Shown here piece after piece: positions 16,481 to 29,600 of a DNA stretch of 64,000 nt. Made by a program: the position numbers and the translations under genes. The notes under the pieces are model-generated. The model saw only the letters and a program-made list of their open reading frames with translations. It was not told the DNA's origin and searched no databases. Origin of the DNA: Streptomyces caeruleatus (lineage in GTDB: Bacteria; Actinomycetota; Actinomycetes; Streptomycetales; Streptomycetaceae); contig NZ_KQ948924.1 in assembly GCF_001514235.1 (NCBI RefSeq), forward strand, positions 627,832 through 691,831. Direction: 5' to 3'. Each line of letters starts with the position of its first letter. The first letter of the stretch is position 1.

Positions 16481-17430
16481 TGGCCGTCCTGGAGCAGACC
16501 CCGCCGGCGGTGGCGCAGCCCTCGCCCACGCAGCCCAGGAAGGGCTGGCGCAAGTACTGGCATCTCTACGCCGCGATCTCCCCCTTCTACCTGATCTTCC
16601 TCGGCTTCGGCCTCTTCCCGGTCGGCTTCTCGCTCTACCTGTCCTTCCACCGCTGGGACGGCCTCGGCTCGATGGAGTGGGCCGGGCTCTCGCAGTACCA
16701 GTACCTGCTGAGCGACAGCGACTTCTGGAACTCGATCGGCAACACGGTCGTCATCTGGGCGCTGGCGACCTTCCCCATGATCTTCCTGGCGATGGTCACG
16801 GCCGTGATGCTCAACTCCGCGGTCCGCTTCAAGAACGTCTACCGCTTCGCGTACTTCCTGCCGAACGTCACCTCGGTCGTCGCGATCGCGATCGTCTTCG
16901 GCTCGATCTTCTCCACCAACGCCGGCATGGTGAACGCCGTCCTGCACGCGGTGGGCATCGACCAGGTGGCGTGGCTGAACACGCCCTGGGGCATCAAGGT
17001 CACCATCGCGGCCCTGATGACCTGGCAGTGGACCGGCTACAACGCCATCATCTTCCTCGCCGGACTCCAGACCATCCCGAGCGACCTGTACGAGGCGGCG
17101 CGGATGGACGGCGCCGGTCCGGTCCAGACCTTCTTCCGGATCACGCTGCCGCTGCTGCGGCCCACGCTGCTGTTCGTGCTCGTCGTCTCGACGGTCACCG
17201 GCCTGCAGAGCTTCTCCGAACCACAGGTCCTGCTCCAGACGTCCTCCAACGACTCCACGTTCGCGGGCGGTCCGGGTCACTCCGGCCAGACGATGGTCCT
17301 CTACTTCTTCCAGCAGACCTTCGACAACAACGACTTCGGGTACGGCGCCGCGGTGGCGTGGGGCATCTTCCTCGTCGTCGTCCTGTTCTCGATCATCAAC
17401 TGGCGCCTCGTGCAGCGCCGCGGCGACTAG
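16480..17430 (+). CDS. sugar ABC transporter permease (MalF/UgpA type)
   Basis: 316-aa inner-membrane permease of the CUT1 class with about six membrane helices, the first being LYAAISPFYLIFLGFGLFPVGF. The EAA loop that docks the ATPase is DLYEAARMDGAGPVQTFF. The ATG at 16480 shares one base with the binding-protein stop (TGATG). The ORF upstream of this ATG is out of context and is rejected. It works with the next permease. No ATPase gene is in the cluster, so it probably uses a shared MsiK-type ATPase, as is common in Streptomyces. Confidence 0.92.
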   Translation: MAVLEQTPPAVAQPSPTQPRKGWRKYWHLYAAISPFYLIFLGFGLFPVGFSLYLSFHRWDGLGSMEWAGLSQYQYLLSDSDFWNSIGNTVVIWALATFPMIFLAMVTAVMLNSAVRFKNVYRFAYFLPNVTSVVAIAIVFGSIFSTNAGMVNAVLHAVGIDQVAWLNTPWGIKVTIAALMTWQWTGYNAIIFLAGLQTIPSDLYEAARMDGAGPVQTFFRITLPLLRPTLLFVLVVSTVTGLQSFSEPQVLLQTSSNDSTFAGGPGHSGQTMVLYFFQQTFDNNDFGYGAAVAWGIFLVVVLFSIINWRLVQRRGD

Positions 17431-17444
17431 GAAGGGCGCGCATC

Positions 17445-18280
17445 ATGGCATCCATCAAGGGGTCCCGCCGCAGAGGGATCGCGCTGCACCTCCCGCTGAT
17501 CGTCGGCACGGTGATCTCGGCCTTCCCGTTCTACTGGGCCGTGATCATGTCGACGCACAGCTCCTCGGAGATCTTCTCCTACCCGCCGAAGCTGCTGCCG
17601 GGCACGCACTTCCTGGAGAACGTCCGGGGCCTCTTCGACGCGGTCGACTTCTTCGGGTCGATGTGGAACTCGCTGCTGGTCGCGACGGCGGTGACCTTCC
17701 TGGTCCTGCTCTTCGACTCCCTCGCGGCGTTCGTCTTCGCCAAGTTCGAGTTCCCGGGCAAGGGACTGCTGTTCGGGCTGCTCATGGTCATCTTCATGGT
17801 GCCGGCGCAGCTGTCGGTCATCCCGCAGTTCGTCGTCATGGCGAAGATCGGCTGGATCGGCTCGATGACCGCGCTGATCGTGCCGGCGGCGGCCAACGCG
17901 TTCGGCATCTTCTGGATGCGCCAGTACATGAAGACGGCCATCCACGACGAGCTGCTCGACGCCTCCAAGCTCGACGGCGCGAACTTCCTGCGCCAGTACT
18001 GGCACGTGGCACTGCCGGTGGTCCGCCCGGGCCTCGCCTTCCTCGGCATCTTCACCTTCATGGGCCAGTGGAACGACTTCGCCTGGCCCCTGATCGCCCT
18101 CACCAACCCCGACAACGTCACCCTCCAGGTCGCGCTGTCCCAGCTCAACGGCACCCACGGCACCACCGACTACGGCATCGTGATGACCGGCGCCCTGCTC
18201 GCCCTCATCCCGCTGCTGATCGTGTTCGCGGTCGGCGCCAAGCAGATCATCGGCGACCTCGCGAAGGGAGCCGTCCGCGG

Positions 18281-18284
<4 letters not shown>
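17445..18284 (+). CDS. sugar ABC transporter permease (MalG/UgpE type)
   Basis: 279-aa second CUT1 permease with six predicted helices and the EAA loop ELLDASKLDGANFLRQY. LPLIVGTVISAFPFYWAVIMS is the first membrane segment. ATG with GAAGGG upstream, 14 nt after the first permease gene. The last four bases overlap the beta-galactosidase start (ATGA), tying import and hydrolysis into one translational unit. Confidence 0.92.
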
Positions 18285-21202
<2,918 letters not shown>

Positions 21203-21237
21203 ACTCCTCTTCCTCCCCTCCTCTTCATGGAGCACCC

Positions 21238-23079
21238 ATGTGTACTTCGCATGCCCACGACCAGGGCGAGGCCGCGCAGGCCGCCGCCGGAAGACGCAGT
21301 TTCCTGCGGGCCACGGCGCTGATCGGCGCCACCGCCACCGCCGCGGTCGCCCTCCCGGCGGTCGCCGAGGCCGCGCCCGCCGCGGCCACGGCCTCCGACT
21401 GGCGGCCCGACTCCGACAGCCGTCGCTTCACGCTCGCCGTGATGCCGGACACCCAGTACCTCTTCGACGGGCCGAGCATCGACAAGGCGCCCATCGAGGC
21501 GTCGCTGCGGTATCTGCTGGAGCACGGCCGGAAGGAGAACATCGTCTTCCTGTCGCACCTCGGCGACCTCACCCAGAACGGCTCCCAGCCCGAAGTCGCC
21601 GCGATCAGCGAGGCGTTCCGGCTCCTGGACCGGCGGGGCGTGGGCTACAGCGTCCTCGCCGGCAACCACGACGTGAAGTCGTCCACGGACGACCAGCGCG
21701 GCGCGACGCCCTATCTGGACGCCTTCGGGCCGAAGCGGTTCCAGGGGAAGAAGACCTTCGGGGGCGCCTCCCCCGACGGCTACAACAGCTTCCACCTGTT
21801 CAAGGCCGCCGGACGTGAGTGGATGGTGCTCGCCCTTGACTGGCGGCTGTCGGCGAAGGGCTATGCGTGGGCCAAGGACGTCCTGGCCCGGCATCCGAGG
21901 ACGCCGGTCGTCCTCACCACCCATGAGCTGGTCGTCGAGGACGACACCTTGTCGGCGTACGGGCAGCAGCTGTGGGACCAGCTGATCGAGGACCACGACC
22001 AGATCTTCCTCACCCTCAACGGGCACTACTGGCCGGCCGGCCGGGCGACCCGCAAGAACGCGGCGGGCAACGACGTCCACCTGCATCTGACGAACTACCA
22101 GAACCGGTACTTCGGCGGCGCCGCGATGATCCGCCTGTACCGCTTCGACCTCGACCGGAACGTCATCGACGTGGAGACGGTCTCCCCGTGGATCCTCGGC
22201 CGGGCCGCCAAGGGCCTGGGCGAGCTGGAGCGGCAGGAGATCGAACTCAGCGGCGACGCCGACCGGTTCAGCGTCGACCTCGACTTCGCCGACCGCTTCT
22301 CCGGCTTCGCCCCGGTGCCCGCGCGTCCGTCGCGCCCCGCGTCCCGGCTGCTGATCCCGGGCACGGTGGCGTACTGGCGCTTCGAGCAGCCGGTGTCGGG
22401 CGGCACGGTCCGTGACGCCTCCGGGCACGGCAACGACCTCTCGCTCGTCCCGGTCGGCGGCGGCACGCTGGGCTGGTCCGCCGACCACCACCCCGACCAG
22501 CCCGGGCACGGCAGCCTGGAGTTCCAGGGCTTCAAGTCACCGCTGAAGGGCGCGTACCTGCGCACGGTCGACGGGGCGCCGCTCAACTCGGCGACGTTCA
22601 GGGACGGTTACACCATCGAGGCGTTCTACCGTCTCCCCGCCGACTGGGACCCCGACCACCACGCCTGGTCGGGCCTGGTGAGCCGTACGGGCACGGGCGG
22701 CGCCGCCGGCAAGACCGCCGACGACCCGGACGAGCCGCTCGCCACGCTCTCCCTGTCGAACGACCGGGAGCCGCAGTGGGCGATGCGCCCGCTGAACCAG
22801 GAGGGCATCGCCACCAACTGGGCCCAGGAGACCCCGCTGGAGACCTGGTGGCACCTCGCGGTCGTCAACGACGGCGAGCACACCACGATGTACGTCGAGG
22901 GCTGCCCGGTGGTCCGCAACCCGAAGGCACGCTCGACCGGCATCACGTCCGTCGGCCTGCCGTGGCTGCTCGGCGGCTACGCGTACGGCGGCAAGATCGA
23001 CCAGATCCTGCACGGCCGCCTCGGCGACGTCCGGATCGTCGCGCGGGCGCTGCCCGTCAAGTCCTTCATGAACCACTGA
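21238..23079 (+). CDS. Tat-exported metallophosphoesterase with LamG-like C-terminal domain
   Basis: 613 aa. A twin-arginine signal GRRSFLRATALIG is followed by an AxA-type cleavage region (AVAEAAPA). The phosphoesterase domain (about 60-330) has MPDTQYL, HLGDLTQNG, LAGNHDV, LTTHEL and LNGHYW, the ordered dimetal ligands. The C-terminal part (about 380-610) has PGTVAYWRFEQP, WWHLAVVNDGEHTTMYVEG and GRLGDVRI, the pattern of a LamG/concanavalin-like beta-sandwich that binds carbohydrate. GGAG precedes the ATG. It lies 35 nt after the beta-galactosidase gene. It may act on phosphorylated surface glycans or release phosphate outside the cell; the target is unknown. Confidence 0.82.
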   Translation: MCTSHAHDQGEAAQAAAGRRSFLRATALIGATATAAVALPAVAEAAPAAATASDWRPDSDSRRFTLAVMPDTQYLFDGPSIDKAPIEASLRYLLEHGRKENIVFLSHLGDLTQNGSQPEVAAISEAFRLLDRRGVGYSVLAGNHDVKSSTDDQRGATPYLDAFGPKRFQGKKTFGGASPDGYNSFHLFKAAGREWMVLALDWRLSAKGYAWAKDVLARHPRTPVVLTTHELVVEDDTLSAYGQQLWDQLIEDHDQIFLTLNGHYWPAGRATRKNAAGNDVHLHLTNYQNRYFGGAAMIRLYRFDLDRNVIDVETVSPWILGRAAKGLGELERQEIELSGDADRFSVDLDFADRFSGFAPVPARPSRPASRLLIPGTVAYWRFEQPVSGGTVRDASGHGNDLSLVPVGGGTLGWSADHHPDQPGHGSLEFQGFKSPLKGAYLRTVDGAPLNSATFRDGYTIEAFYRLPADWDPDHHAWSGLVSRTGTGGAAGKTADDPDEPLATLSLSNDREPQWAMRPLNQEGIATNWAQETPLETWWHLAVVNDGEHTTMYVEGCPVVRNPKARSTGITSVGLPWLLGGYAYGGKIDQILHGRLGDVRIVARALPVKSFMNH

Positions 23080-23098
23080 CCTTCAGGGGACCAGCACC

Positions 23099-24784
23099 AT
23101 GACCGAGCAGCAGCTGCCCAGCTGGGCCGACCCGTCCGTCTCCCCCGCCGACCTCGACCCGCAGGGCGTCTCCCGGCGCGGGCTCCTGCGCCGCGCCGGC
23201 CTGTTCGGCGCCGCGTTCGCGCTGGGCGGCGCGGCCGCACCGGCGCTGGCGGGACCGGCCTCGGCCGCCTCCGACCGGCGTCTCGGCGGCGACGACCCGC
23301 GCCTCGCCTATCTCGTGGGCGACCACCACATCCACTCCGTCTACAGCCACGACGCCAAGTACACGTTCTCCCAACTGGCCGCCGCGAGCGCCAAGTTCGG
23401 CCTGGACTGGATGGTGTTCACCGAGCACTCCAACTTCGGGCACGCCAAGTTCGGGGCCGCGCTGGAGCACGAGGAGATCCTCCGGGCGCGGGCCGAGAAC
23501 CCGCGCCAGCTCATCTTCCAGGGCCTGGAGTGGTACATCCCGGGCGCCGAGCACTGCACGGTGTTCGCCGCGCCCGGCCGCCACGAGGTGGACCTGCTGA
23601 CACAGTTCGAGAGCGCCTACGACGGCAAGCTCCTCGGCTACGACAAGGGCGGCGCGGCCGACGCGGACACCGCCCGCAACGAGGCCCACGCGGTCAAGGC
23701 CGTCCAGTGGCTGGCCGAACAGCGCCGCACGCGCTACGTGGACGACGTCCTCGTCCTCGCCAACCACCCGATGCGCCTCGGCATCGACTCCCCGCACGAG
23801 ATGCGGGCCTGGCGGGACGCGGCCCCCGAGATCATGATCGGTATGGAGGGCGCGCCCGGCGCCCAGGGCGCGGCCATCCCCGGCTGGCGCGGCGCGACCT
23901 CGATCCGCGGCGAGTACGAGAACAAGCCGTCGGCGCAGTCCTGGGCCGGCTACCCGGCGGACGCGTACCTCACGTACGGCGGCTTCGACTGGGCGACGGC
24001 GACGGTCGGCGGGCTGTGGGACTCGATGCTGGCGGAGGGCCGCCTGTTCTCGATCACCACGAACTCCGACGCCCACCGCATCGTCTTCGACACCTGGAAG
24101 AACGGCGACTGGCCGGCGGGCCAGAACTTCGACACCACCGGCAAGCTGCCCGACCCGGTGAACACCACTACCCCGCAGCCGGGCAGCGACTTCTGGCCGG
24201 GCCAGTTCAGCCGCACCCACGTCGGCGTGACCCGCTACGGCTACCGCTCGGTGATGGCGGGCCTGCGCGCGGGCCGGGTCTGGCTGGACCACGGGCATCT
24301 GCTCGACGGCCTGGACGTCCGCCTCAAGCGGGACTGCGACCACGGCCGGGGTGTCACGCTGGGCGGCCGGCTGCGTGTGCGCAAGGGCGAGAAGCTCACC
24401 CTGCACGTGACGGTCACGACCGCCTCCCGGCCCAACCCGCAGGGAATCCTGCCGGAGTTGGCCCATGTGGACGTCGTCCGGGGCGCGGTGCGCGGCCCGG
24501 TGACCGACCGGGACACCTGGCGGGCCCCCGACACCAGGGTCGTGCGGACGACGGACGTGAGCGGCCGCAAGGGGACGTACACCCTGCGCATCCCGCTGAC
24601 CGCGGGGGACGAGTCCTTCTACGTGCGGCTGCGCGGCAGCGACGGCAACCGCAACGGCACGGGCTACCTCGGCGCCTCGGTCGACCCGCACGGGCCGATC
24701 CCGCACGCGCCCGGAGACGGTGACCCGTGGACGGATACGTGGTTCTATTCGAACCCGGTATTCGTCGACGTGGCAGGAGCCTGA
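23099..24784 (+). CDS. Tat-exported PHP-domain phosphoesterase-like protein
   Basis: 561 aa. The Tat signal is SRRGLLRRAGLFGAAFALGG. The PHP domain (about 75-400) shows DHHIHSVYSHDA, FTEHSNFGH, EWYIPGAEH, LANHPM and TNSDAHR, the His/Asp pattern that binds two or three metals in PHP phosphoesterases. A C-terminal beta domain (about 405-530) follows. The protein is exported folded, consistent with metal loading in the cytosol. ATG start, 19 nt after the metallophosphoesterase gene. Its stop overlaps the next ATG (TGATG). Having two secreted phosphoesterase-like proteins beside a glycan transporter is unusual. Confidence 0.82.
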   Translation: MTEQQLPSWADPSVSPADLDPQGVSRRGLLRRAGLFGAAFALGGAAAPALAGPASAASDRRLGGDDPRLAYLVGDHHIHSVYSHDAKYTFSQLAAASAKFGLDWMVFTEHSNFGHAKFGAALEHEEILRARAENPRQLIFQGLEWYIPGAEHCTVFAAPGRHEVDLLTQFESAYDGKLLGYDKGGAADADTARNEAHAVKAVQWLAEQRRTRYVDDVLVLANHPMRLGIDSPHEMRAWRDAAPEIMIGMEGAPGAQGAAIPGWRGATSIRGEYENKPSAQSWAGYPADAYLTYGGFDWATATVGGLWDSMLAEGRLFSITTNSDAHRIVFDTWKNGDWPAGQNFDTTGKLPDPVNTTTPQPGSDFWPGQFSRTHVGVTRYGYRSVMAGLRAGRVWLDHGHLLDGLDVRLKRDCDHGRGVTLGGRLRVRKGEKLTLHVTVTTASRPNPQGILPELAHVDVVRGAVRGPVTDRDTWRAPDTRVVRTTDVSGRKGTYTLRIPLTAGDESFYVRLRGSDGNRNGTGYLGASVDPHGPIPHAPGDGDPWTDTWFYSNPVFVDVAGA

Positions 24785-25641
24785 TGAAGCGTCACCTCAG
24801 CACTCTCGCTTGCTTATTGGGCGTACTCGCGCTCGGCGCGGGGACGGCGTCCGCCGCCGGTGCCCCGCGCTGGGCCGAGTCCGGCACGGCGTACACGGAC
24901 ACGCTGGGCGGCGGACAGGGTCTGGCGAGCCGCGCGGACGGCTCACTGCTGTACCGCGGGCTCGCCTCCATCCCGCTGGACCTGCGGATCAAGGGCTGGA
25001 ACCACGTCGGCGACCCGGACGTCGCACGCGGCCATGTCTTCGACGCCTACCAGGGCCCGGATACGGCCACGTCCAAGATGTTCGCGGTGACCACCCCGGC
25101 CGGGAAGCGCTACGAGTACGTCCACCGGCTCAACCCGGGCGAGAAGCTGAACAACTCCTTCGCCTCCGTCTCGCCCGACGGGCAGTGGCTGGTGTCGGGC
25201 GAGTGGGGTGAGCAGCGAAGACTCCAGGTGTTCCCGGCGCCCCTGCTGAACCCGTCCACCCCGCAGTCCGGCGGCGATCTGAAGGAGGCCTGGCAGATCA
25301 CCCTGGACAAGCCCGTACGCGACATCCAGGGCTGTGACTTCGTGACGGACACCCGCCTGGTGTGCGCCTCGAACGACGCCTCGGGCACGCTCTTCCCGGA
25401 GATCCGCCCGCTGCTCCGGGTCGACCTGGAGCGCAAGGTGGACGGACAGCCGATGACGGGCGCGGTGACCAGCCTGTTCGCACTGCCTCAGCGCAGCCTG
25501 TGCACCGGCTCGTTCGGCACCTTCGAGACGGAGGGCGTCGACTACGACGCGAGCAGCGCCACCCTGCGGGCCCAGATGATTCCGCCGGGCGTGTGCGCGG
25601 CGGCGACGGCCGTGTACTCGTACCAGCAGGTCACGAACTGA
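24784..25641 (+). CDS. secreted protein of unknown function
   Basis: 285 aa, not recognised. A Sec signal peptide (MKRHLSTLACLLGVLALGAGTASAAG) precedes a mature region with beta-propeller-like features (SVSPDGQWLVSGEWGEQRR; DIQGCDFVTDTRLVCAS). Four cysteines (CDF, VCAS, SLCTG, GVCAA) could form two disulfides. The ATG shares a base with the PHP-gene stop, so it is co-translated as the last gene of the operon. It may bind or present the extracellular substrate; this is inference from position only. Confidence 0.72.
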   Translation: MKRHLSTLACLLGVLALGAGTASAAGAPRWAESGTAYTDTLGGGQGLASRADGSLLYRGLASIPLDLRIKGWNHVGDPDVARGHVFDAYQGPDTATSKMFAVTTPAGKRYEYVHRLNPGEKLNNSFASVSPDGQWLVSGEWGEQRRLQVFPAPLLNPSTPQSGGDLKEAWQITLDKPVRDIQGCDFVTDTRLVCASNDASGTLFPEIRPLLRVDLERKVDGQPMTGAVTSLFALPQRSLCTGSFGTFETEGVDYDASSATLRAQMIPPGVCAAATAVYSYQQVTN

Positions 25642-25755
25642 CCGAGACCCCGGAAACACCCGCACATCGGGATGGTCTGGGGCACGATGGGGAGTGGCCG
25701 TCGCACGACCGGACGGCATGCCGCAGCGGGCGGGGGCTTCGAGGGGAGGCCGCGC

Positions 25756-26649
25756 ATGCGCAAAGAGGTGATCACGGGGGACGGCCGCCGATTAGCCGTT
25801 GAGATCTCCGGGGATCTCAACGGTTTTCCGGTGTTCCTGCTGCACGGCACCCCCGGCAGCAGGCTCGGCCCGGCACCCAGGCCCATGCTGCTCTACCACC
25901 AGCAGGTCCGGCTCATCACCTACGACCGCCCCGGCTACGGCCCCTCGGACCGGCTCCCCGGCCGCCGGGTAGCCCATGTCTCCGCCGACGTGACCGCCAT
26001 CGCCGACGCCCTCGGCGTCGAACGGTTCGCGGTGGTCGGCCGCTCCGGCGGCGGACCGCACGCCCTGGCCTGTGCCGCCCTGCTGCCCGACCGGGTCACC
26101 CGGGTCGCGGTGCTGGTCAGCCTGGCGCCCCGCGACGCCGACGGGCTGGACTGGTTCGCCGGGATGGCGGCCTTCAACGTCAGCGAGTACACCAAGGCGC
26201 AGGCCAGCCCCGACCACCTGGAGGCCAGCCTCCGCGAACGCTCCGTCGGCATCCGCGCCGACCCGGTCCGGCTGCTGGCCCAGCTGCGCCGCGACCTCAC
26301 CGAGTCCGACCTGCGGGTGGTCGCCGACGCCGGTATCCGGGCCATGCTGCTGCGCAACTACCGCGAGGCGCTGAGTGTGTCGGCCGACGGCTGGGTGGAC
26401 GACGCGCTGTCCTTCTGCACGCCCTGGGGGTTCAACCCGGCCGACATCTGCGTACCGGTGCTGCTGTGGCACGGCGAGCAGGACGGGTTCTCGCCGGCCG
26501 GCCACACCCGCTGGCTGGCCGAGCGGATCCCCGGGGTCACGGCGATCCTCCAGCCGGCCGCGGCGCACTTCGCTTCGTTACGGGTGCTGCCGGACATCGT
26601 GACCTGGCTGCTGGGCGGCCGCACCCGACTGGCCGCCGACCGCGGCTGA
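25756..26649 (+). CDS. alpha/beta hydrolase
   Basis: 297-aa hydrolase. LLHGTPGSRLGP is the oxyanion-hole HG motif, VVGRSGGGPHA carries the nucleophile Ser97, LLWHGEQDGFSP the acidic residue, and AAAHFA the catalytic His. No signal peptide. ATG at 25756 with GGGGAGG upstream; an earlier in-frame GTG lacks such a site. It is separated by 114 nt from the glycan operon and converges on the FxSxx-COOH operon with a 20-nt gap, so it belongs clearly to neither. The substrate is unknown (esterase, epoxide or haloalkane type). Confidence 0.85.
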   Translation: MRKEVITGDGRRLAVEISGDLNGFPVFLLHGTPGSRLGPAPRPMLLYHQQVRLITYDRPGYGPSDRLPGRRVAHVSADVTAIADALGVERFAVVGRSGGGPHALACAALLPDRVTRVAVLVSLAPRDADGLDWFAGMAAFNVSEYTKAQASPDHLEASLRERSVGIRADPVRLLAQLRRDLTESDLRVVADAGIRAMLLRNYREALSVSADGWVDDALSFCTPWGFNPADICVPVLLWHGEQDGFSPAGHTRWLAERIPGVTAILQPAAAHFASLRVLPDIVTWLLGGRTRLAADRG

Positions 26650-26669
26650 ACACGCCCTGGGCGCGGCGG

Positions 26670-29600
26670 TCACACGGCCAGCGGCTCCAGGTCCCGGTGG
26701 ATCCGCTTGCCGTCGCGCACGCTCACCGTGTGCGGGTGTTCCTCGCCGAGCAGCCGGGTCAGCTCGGCCTGGGCGCTCTCCTGGAGCTGGTCGGCCTCGG
26801 GGATCCGGCGCAGCGCGCGCAGGGTCACGGCCAGGTTGGCGCGGGAGACGATCGTGTCCGGGTGCTTCGGGCCCAGGGCGGCCTGGAATCCTGCCACGGC
26901 CGTCCGTTCCAGTTCCTCGGCCTCGCGCAACTCGCCCTGTTCCGCGAGCACGTTGGCGAGGTTGACGGCGGCGGCGAGGGTGTACGGGTGGCGCTCGCCG
27001 AGCACCTTCCGCAGGGTGGCGAAGTTACGTTCCATCAGCTTGCCGGCCTGAGCCGCCTCACCGGCCCCGCGCAGGAAGATGCCGAGGTTGTTGACGGCGG
27101 CCAGGGTCGCCGGGTGGCGCTCGCCGGGTGCCGTCCGGTACTGCCGCACTATGTCCTGCGCCAGCACCAGCGCCTCGTCCCTGGCCCCGGTGGCGTACAG
27201 GTCGGCCGCGTAGTTCAGGGTGCAGTCCAGGACGTCCGGGGTGGACGTGGGGGTCTCCCGTACTCGGTAGAGCTCACGGGTCTGCTGGGTGAGGGCGCGG
27301 GCCTCCTGAAGCTGTCCGGCCTTGCGCAGCGAGACCGCGAGGCTCTTGGCCGTGCGCAGGGTCTCGGGGTGGACCGTGCCGAACAGTGCCTCGTAGGACT
27401 GGTAGCTGTCGCGCAGCAGGGAGATCGACGTCTCGTACTCGCCGACCTCCCGCAGGTCGCGGCCCAGGTTGGTGACGCTGATCAGGGTGTGCGGGTGCTC
27501 CTTGCCCAGGTCGTTGCGGCGTCGGTCGTAGATCTCCTGGTCGACGTCGCGGGCCTCGCTGTAGCGGCCGAGCTGGCGCAGGCACAGGGCGCGGTTGTTG
27601 TTGGCGCTGAGCGTGCGCGGGTGGTCCTCGCCGAAGCTCTCCTTGAAGCCGAGGTAGGCCTCGGTGGCCATGTCGAGGGCGTCGTTGAAGCGGCCCACGT
27701 TGCCGAGGTCCATCGCGAGGCCGCTGGCCGTCATGAGGATGTGCGGGTGTCCGGGCCGCAGCAGGTCGCGCTGGCGGGCCAGGGTGTCCGAGCCCAGCTT
27801 CTCCGCCTCCACGTACTTGCCGAGCGAGCGCAGCACGTTGGCGATGTGGAACCTGAGATGCAGGATCTGGATCCGGAGGTTCGCGGCGTGGCTCCGCTGG
27901 GCGGCGCTCACCCGCTCGGTCAGCTGCCCCTCCCACAGGCGCCGCAGCGCCTCCCCGAGGGTGAGGGCGGCGTTCAGGTCGCCGCGCTTCCACAGGTAGC
28001 GGACCCGGTCGATGAGCAGCTGCCGGGTCTCCGGTTCGTCGCAGATGCTGGCCTCGGAGGCCTCCAGGTGCGGCCAGATCGCCGCGAAGGTGGGCTGGTT
28101 CTCCGGGTCGTCGATCGGCTCCTCACCGGAGGGGCGGGCGCCGGCCAGGATGCGGTGGACGACGTGCTGGGCCTCCTCCTGCTCCTGGCGGGTGAGCTGG
28201 GAGCGGATCACCGCCTGCACCAGCCGGTGCACCTGGATCGACTCGGTGGCCCGGTCGACCTTGGCGAGCGCGAAACGGCCTATCTCCCGGATGACCTGAC
28301 CGAGGACCATCTTCTCCTGGAGTGAGGGGTCCTCCGTGGCGAGGACGCGGATCATCTCGTCGCCGTAGAGCAGCTTCATGGAGATGGGCTCGGCCGCGAA
28401 GAAGGCGCACAGCTGGAGCAGGCGTACGGCGGCCGGGGAGCGCTCCTTGAGCCGCTCGATGGAGACGTTCCAGGTGGCGCCCACGGGTTTCGGGTAGTTC
28501 GCGGGCTGGCTGAACGACAGGACGCGTTCGGCCTGTTGCTCCAGTTCGGCGAGGTAGGTGTCGACGGGTGTGCCCGTCTCGGCGAGCCACGCCCCCGCCT
28601 GGTCGAGTGCCAGCGGCAGGTCACCCACGGCGGCGGCGACCCGGTCGGCGTCCTCGGCGGTGAGGTCGGCGGCCCGGCGCAGCAGGTGTTCGACGCTCTC
28701 CTCGCGCAGGAACGGGTCGATCTCCAGGGCCTTGCCGTACTGGAGCCAGGTCTGGTTCCGCGAGGTCACCAGGACGTGGCCGTTGCCGCCGGGGAAGTGC
28801 CGGCTGACCTCCTGCGGCTCGTCGGCGTTGTCGAACACCAGCAGCCAGCGCAGGGTCGAGCTCGACTGGCGCAGATGGTCGCGCACCTCCTGGGCGACCT
28901 GTGCCGCGTCGTCCCCGACCCGCAGGCCCAGCTTGCGGGCCAGTTCGGCGAGGGCGGAGACCACGAGTTCGTTCTGCTCCGAGGGGATCCACCACACCAG
29001 GTCGTAGTCGGCGGCGAAGCGGTGCACGTACTCCAGCGCGATCTGTGTCTTGCCGACACCCCCCAGCCCGTACAGGGCGTACATCGCGGCCGTGCCGCCG
29101 GAGGCGCTGCCGAGGCCGTCGCGCAGCCGCTCCAGCAACGCGCTGCGGCCGGTGAAGGCGGCGTTGCGCGGGGAGACGTTCCAGAACTTGGGCACCGTGT
29201 CCGGGAAGCGGGCGTCGGAGGCGACGGCGTCGTCGGGCAGTTCGGCCGGCAGGGGCGGTTTGCCGAGGGCCCGCAGCAGCGCGGAGGCCGCGTTCTTCTC
29301 GTTCGTGCGCACCAGGTCGACCGCGGGCCACTCGCTGAACATCGGCGCCGGCCGGAAGTCGCCGACCCGCACCGCCACCACCTGGCGGCGGCCGGACGGG
29401 TCACCGCCCGTGGCCGCCTCCCACACCTGCCGGGCCCGTGCGGAGCGCTGGTACGCCGGGGAGATCACGACGACGGTCCGGTCGGCGGGCTGCTCGGCAC
29501 CGTCCCCGTCGCAGCCCACGTACCTGAGCACCACCCGGAACCCGGCCCGGGACAGCAGCACCGCGATCCAGTCGGCCCACATGCGGTCCTCGGCGACATA

